From the NCBI GenBank assembly GCA_910584035.1, contig CAJTZR010000012.1:1-27447 (forward strand): DNA of 27,447 bases. The letters are read 5' to 3'. A program made the position numbers and the translations under genes. Shown here one piece after another: positions 23,923 to 27,447 of this stretch. Position 1 is the stretch's first letter. Every line of letters starts with the position of its first letter. The DNA is from an uncultured Christensenella sp. GTDB taxonomy: Bacteria; Bacillota; Clostridia; Christensenellales; UBA3700. The notes under the pieces are model-generated. The model searched no databases and had not been told where the DNA came from. It was given only the letters and a program-made list of their open reading frames with translations.

Positions 23923-24389
23923 ACAAAACAAAATATGAGTTAGTTTTATGTATAGTCAACGCAGGCTTTTCTGAAATTGTAATGGACGCTGCCAAAGAAG
24001 TTGGAGCTCGTGGTGGTACAGTTATTCACGCAAGAGGCACTGCAAATAGAGAGGCTGAACAATTTTTTAACATAACAATTCAACCAGATAAGGATGTCGT
24101 TATGATTTTAGTTACTGCTGATATAAAAGATGCAGTATTACACGCTTTATATCAAGGTGCAGGTTTGAAAACGGCTGGACAAGGTATTGCCTTTTCTCTA
24201 CCCGTTGATGACGTAGTAGGTTTATCTAGTCACACAACTCAAACAGCAAAAGACAATAAAACTACAAAGGAAAATAAGGACTCTAAAGCAGATAGTGACA
24301 ATAAAAATAACGCTATTAGTGCAGACAAAACTGCTCCTAATCAAGAATACACCACTACTGAGGAACCAGCTACTGAAGAAAGTAAATAA
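23919..24389 (+). CDS. P-II-like protein with Lys/Asp/Glu-rich C-terminal tail
   Basis: A 156-residue protein. Residues 1-103 are a recognisable P-II-family domain: LVLCIVNAGFSEIVMDAAKEVGARGGTV in outline, HARGT (37-41), a short T-loop, DKDVVMILV, and GQGIAFSLPVDDVVGL (87-102). The T-loop region has no tyrosine, so GlnD-type uridylylation is not expected. Residues 105-156 are a low-complexity Lys/Asn/Asp/Thr/Glu-rich tail ending acidic. The ATG overlaps the stop of the preceding P-II-like gene (ATGA, 23919-23922), with AAGGAGG upstream, implying coupled synthesis and possibly a hetero-oligomer. It is the last gene of the operon, and a terminator follows about 290 nt later. Confidence 0.82.
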   Translation: MNKTKYELVLCIVNAGFSEIVMDAAKEVGARGGTVIHARGTANREAEQFFNITIQPDKDVVMILVTADIKDAVLHALYQGAGLKTAGQGIAFSLPVDDVVGLSSHTTQTAKDNKTTKENKDSKADSDNKNNAISADKTAPNQEYTTTEEPATEESK

Positions 24390-24675
24390 AAATTTAACAA
24401 GTTTACCAACTTAATAGCTAAAATATATTTAATATCCTAATTTTAACTATCTTTAAAGGACTTGATTGGTAAATTTGAAAGTTCAAGACTATTATTGAAC
24501 TTATTCACAAATGCTAGTTTGTGGCAATAAATATTAGTTTTTTTATTTGACTTTATAACCTACTCTAACTATTTTTAGAAAACTTAGGATATTAATGAAA
24601 AAATAAACTGCCAACATTTAACATATACACAAACTTAATTTAAATGAAATGTATATGATTTTTAATTTTACTTTC

Positions 24676-24704
24676 AAAAATACCACACAACTAGTGGTAT
24701 TTTT
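24676..24704 (+). terminator. Intrinsic terminator of the DUF1538/P-II operon
   Basis: A perfect 11-bp stem (24676-24686 with 24694-24704) around a 7-nt loop, ending in T5 and followed by ATTTT on the plus strand. Confidence 0.8.
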
Positions 24705-24851
24705 ATTTTCTAACACAACAATAGACTTTGTTATTATAGCTATAGGCTTTTTATTATAACTATAATTCAATTTGCTAGCATATACAATAATTTGCAATAT
24801 TTACTAAGGCAAACAATTTAAATATTTTTTTCGTTGAATATATACAAACTA

Positions 24852-24887
24852 AAATAGCTATTGATTATTTCTAATCAATAGCTATTT
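24852..24887 (-). terminator. Long perfect hairpin after the Sel1 gene
   Basis: A perfect 16-bp stem (24852-24867 with 24872-24887). On the minus strand the loop is GAAA, a stable GNRA tetraloop. It begins about 25 nt past the Sel1 gene stop. The T-run is short (T4), so it could stabilise the 3' end as well as terminate. Confidence 0.65.
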
Positions 24888-24912
24888 ATTAAATATTTTT
24901 CAGATTATTACA

Positions 24913-26490
24913 TTACATATTTTTCATATATTTTTTCATCTTATTACTATTAAGCATAGTTTGAGAGAATTCATCGCCATTTTCAGCTGCAAGCTTATAC
25001 CATTTAATTGATTCTCCTAAGTCCTTCTTAACACCTTTGCCATATTCATACATATATGCAAGAGATAACATACAATCAACACTACCTAAGTCCGCACCTT
25101 TTACATACCATTCAACTGCTTTATTTGTATCTTTTTTAATTCCATTGCCGTGACGATAACAGCAACCTACATTATAAATAGCCATTGTATTGTTATTTTC
25201 TGCGGATTTCAAATACCATTTTAAAGCTTCAACTTCATCTTTTTTAGTTCCAATAGCATTTGCATAGCAATATCCTAAATCTGTATAAGCTTGAGCATTA
25301 CCTTGATTAGCGGATAATCGCAACCATTTTATAGCTTCATCACCATTAATTTTAACGCCATTGCCAACCATATATGCCCAACCTAAGTGTAGTTGTGCTC
25401 TGTCATCACCTTGTTCAGCAGATTTTTTATGCCAATAGAAAGCTTTTTCAACATCTTGTAAAACTCCATTGCCTTCCTCATAACAAATAGCAAGATTATA
25501 TTGTCCACGCATATCCCCGTGCTTTGCTGCACGCATAAACCACTTAACTGCCTCACACATATCCTTACCAACTACTTTTCCTACTACAAAGCACCATCCA
25601 TACATATTTTCAGCAGGCGGATAATCACATTCAGCTGCTTGTTTATAATACTCAACTGCTTTTTCATAATCTTTTAGCAAATTTATTCCATTATCATAGC
25701 AAAAGCCAAGTTTGAACATTGCTTGAGCTTCGCCACTCTCTGCTGCCTTTTGATATAATTCAATAGCTTTATCAATGTTTTTTTCAACTCCGTCACCATT
25801 CTCATAGCACTCGCCAAGCTTAAATAAAGCAGAATAGTTCCCATTTTCAGCGGCTTTTTCAAAAAATTCTATCGCTTTAGCAAGATTTTTCTCACCTATT
25901 CCATAAAGATAGCACTCGCCAAGCTGATACATTGCGGATACAAAATTTTGCTCAGCTGCCTTTGTAAACCAAAATAACGCTTTATTACCCGCAAGTGGTA
26001 ATTGTGGGTTCATTCTATAATAAAATGCCAATCTATATTGAGCATTAACACAATTATGCTCTGCAGATTTTTGACTCCACTCAAACGACAACTTGTGATT
26101 AATTTCTGTTCCAAAGCCAAATTCATAACAATATGCTAAATAATATTGAGCATCTGCATTACCTTTTTCTGCTGACTTTTTAAAATACTCAAAGGCTAAA
26201 TCATTATTAACCTCATTAGTCCATCCCTCAAGATAACACAATCCCAAACAATACTCAGCGTGGTCGCTTCCATATTTTACAGCAATTTCCCAAAGTTCTT
26301 TTGCTTTGTTTAAGTCATTTGCTTCTGCTGCATCTGCCGCCAAATTCAAAAGTTCAGAAGTGCTAAGTCTCTCATATTCTTTCTGCTTAATGTCCTCTTT
26401 GATATCCTTGTACTCCTTGCAATTACTATCTTGTTCTGCATTGTATGAATATTTAATTATTCCATCATTTTCATCAAAATTATTTTCCAT
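24913..26490 (-). CDS. Sel1-repeat protein (about 12 repeats)
   Basis: A 525-residue protein. After an acidic, non-conserved N-terminal segment (about 1-55) it consists of some 12 consecutive ~36-residue Sel1-like repeats, with recurring pattern A-x3-LG-x-CY-x2-G-x-GV-x-KD-x2-KA-x2-WY-x-KAAE-x-G. Sel1 repeats form alpha-alpha superhelices that bind other proteins. There is no signal peptide, membrane segment or catalytic domain, so it is probably a cytoplasmic scaffold or adaptor with unknown partner. The start at 26490 has AGAGG 4 nt upstream. It lies 104 bp downstream of another Sel1 gene in the same direction, pointing to tandem duplication. The gap contains no clear terminator, so the two may be co-transcribed. 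Confidence 0.9.
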   Translation of the reverse strand: MENNFDENDGIIKYSYNAEQDSNCKEYKDIKEDIKQKEYERLSTSELLNLAADAAEANDLNKAKELWEIAVKYGSDHAEYCLGLCYLEGWTNEVNNDLAFEYFKKSAEKGNADAQYYLAYCYEFGFGTEINHKLSFEWSQKSAEHNCVNAQYRLAFYYRMNPQLPLAGNKALFWFTKAAEQNFVSAMYQLGECYLYGIGEKNLAKAIEFFEKAAENGNYSALFKLGECYENGDGVEKNIDKAIELYQKAAESGEAQAMFKLGFCYDNGINLLKDYEKAVEYYKQAAECDYPPAENMYGWCFVVGKVVGKDMCEAVKWFMRAAKHGDMRGQYNLAICYEEGNGVLQDVEKAFYWHKKSAEQGDDRAQLHLGWAYMVGNGVKINGDEAIKWLRLSANQGNAQAYTDLGYCYANAIGTKKDEVEALKWYLKSAENNNTMAIYNVGCCYRHGNGIKKDTNKAVEWYVKGADLGSVDCMLSLAYMYEYGKGVKKDLGESIKWYKLAAENGDEFSQTMLNSNKMKKYMKNM

Positions 26491-26594
26491 ATTGCCTCTT
26501 TTAATTTTTACAATATTAATTACAAAAATATAAACACTTGAATTTTTATAAATATAAACATATTTTATTTTGCTTATTACTTTTTATTTAAAAA

Positions 26595-27447
26595 CTAGCG
26601 AAGTTTTTTTAAAGCCTTTTTCGCATCTCTATGTCCTTGTTCAGCTGCCCTTGAAAGCCAATCTCTAGCCTCATCGCAATCTTTTTCTATGCCCAATCCT
26701 TCCATATAGCATATACCTAAAGAGAATTGTGCCTCCATATCACCTTGTAAAGCTGACTGCATAAACCAATAATGTGCTGCTTTTAAGTCCTCGTCAACGC
26801 CAATGCCTTGCATAAAGAAAATTGCAATTTTACATTGTGCATCTGCATCACCACCTCGTGCTGATTGATAAAACCAATATGCAGCTTCCTCATCATTCTT
26901 TTCCACACCTAAACCTTTATATAAGTGTTGTGCTAGATTGTATTGTGCCTCTGGTTGACCATTAGTCGCTGCCATACGATAATATTCAATTGCACGCTCA
27001 TTATCAACTTTTACACCTTTACCAAATGCATATACATTACCTAAGTTATACATTGCGTGCACGCTACCAAGTTCAACAGCTTTTTCATACAGACTTATTG
27101 CAGTTGCCATATTACGTTTTACACCCCTGCCTTCCTCAAAACAGCAACCTAAATTACAAAATGCTTGAAAATAGTTGTTTTTTGCAGAAATTTGATACCA
27201 ACTTATTGCCTCGGCTAAGTTAACAGCCACACCAGTTCCATATTCATAACAATAACCGACATAACATTGTGCTTTAGCATTATTTTTTTGTGCAGCTGCT
27301 TTATACCACTTAAAAGCTTCTATATCATTCTTTTCTATATACTCACCATTCTCATAACATTCACCTAAATACAGCATTGAATCTGTTTGTCCTTGTTCAG
27401 CTGACAATCTATAATAATTAATAGCTTGTTTTTTATCCTCTTCTACA
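26595..27447 (-). CDS. Sel1-repeat protein, 5' end beyond the window (partial)
   Basis: The frame is open to the right edge of the window, and the residues there (EEDKKQAINYYRLSAEQG) are themselves part of a Sel1 repeat, so the real start lies outside. A TTG at 27407 could be taken as a start but falls inside a repeat and has no ribosome binding site. The visible ~283 residues hold about seven full Sel1 repeats and end with a shortened repeat and a basic KKALKKLR terminus. No other domain is visible. The repeats are close in style to those of the next gene, which suggests a paralogous pair. Confidence 0.88.
   Translation of the reverse strand, partial: VEEDKKQAINYYRLSAEQGQTDSMLYLGECYENGEYIEKNDIEAFKWYKAAAQKNNAKAQCYVGYCYEYGTGVAVNLAEAISWYQISAKNNYFQAFCNLGCCFEEGRGVKRNMATAISLYEKAVELGSVHAMYNLGNVYAFGKGVKVDNERAIEYYRMAATNGQPEAQYNLAQHLYKGLGVEKNDEEAAYWFYQSARGGDADAQCKIAIFFMQGIGVDEDLKAAHYWFMQSALQGDMEAQFSLGICYMEGLGIEKDCDEARDWLSRAAEQGHRDAKKALKKLR

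Larger units (their letters stand above)
24390..24912. other. AT-rich gap between convergent units
   Basis: The 523-bp gap between the P-II-like gene and the Sel1 gene has no supported reading frame. Two small 6-bp inverted repeats (near 24481-24500 and 24506-24523) lie in the 3' region of the P-II-like gene, plus the two hairpins listed separately. An imperfect 15-bp repeat (TTATTATAGCTATAG-like) occurs twice near 24730-24770. Confidence 0.6.

Noticed and set aside
24481..24523. Two adjacent 6-bp inverted repeats after the second P-II-like gene, considered as a terminator or RNA
   Set aside because: The stems are short and AT-rich, there is no adjacent T-run, and no promoter with good hexamers precedes them.

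Overview
This window comes from an AT-rich (about 30% GC by eye), endospore-forming, anaerobic member of the Firmicutes, most likely an uncultured gut-type clostridium. The evidence is spoIVA, the Firmicutes-style glgB-C-D-A-P glycogen set with the non-catalytic GlgD partner, a methionine synthase whose activation domain is a separate protein, an oxygen-sensitive radical SAM/SPASM enzyme, and strong AGGAGG-type ribosome binding sites. Genes are separated by unusually long AT-rich gaps that often contain clean intrinsic terminators and near-consensus sigma-A promoters. No tRNA, rRNA, CRISPR array or transposase is visible.

Layout. 1-1437: the 3' tail of an unknown gene and a DUF1624 membrane protein. 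1438-2851: a 1.4 kb gap with a terminator, a perfect 19-bp tandem duplication and, on the minus strand, an apparently complete small RNA gene of about 67 nt. 2852-11683 (minus): glgB-glgC-glgD-glgA from one promoter, a terminator, then glgP from its own promoter with a structured leader. 12476-13939 (minus): spoIVA. 14165-14911 (plus): a membrane-anchored SGNH hydrolase. 15474-19562 (minus): metF, the MetH activation protein and a truncated MetH. 19685-20779 (minus): an anaerobic sulfatase-maturase-like radical SAM enzyme. 21075-21755 (plus): a YjbR/MmcQ-like protein. 21848-24389 (plus): an operon of a duplicated DUF1538 membrane protein and two P-II-like proteins. 24913-27447 (minus): two tandem Sel1-repeat proteins, the second cut by the window edge.

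Function. GlgC makes ADP-glucose, GlgA polymerises it, GlgB branches the chain and GlgP releases glucose-1-phosphate; SpoIVA builds the spore coat base. MetF supplies methyl-tetrahydrofolate to the split methionine synthase, which the neighbouring protein presumably reactivates. The DUF1538/P-II operon looks like a transporter with two dedicated small regulators.

The most interesting points are the unassigned small RNA at 2420-2487, the DUF1538 protein with two exactly spaced half-repeats plus two divergent P-II paralogues, and lysine-rich low-complexity tails on four otherwise conserved proteins (GlgP, GlgA and both P-II-like proteins). All assignments come from reading the sequence; no database search was run.
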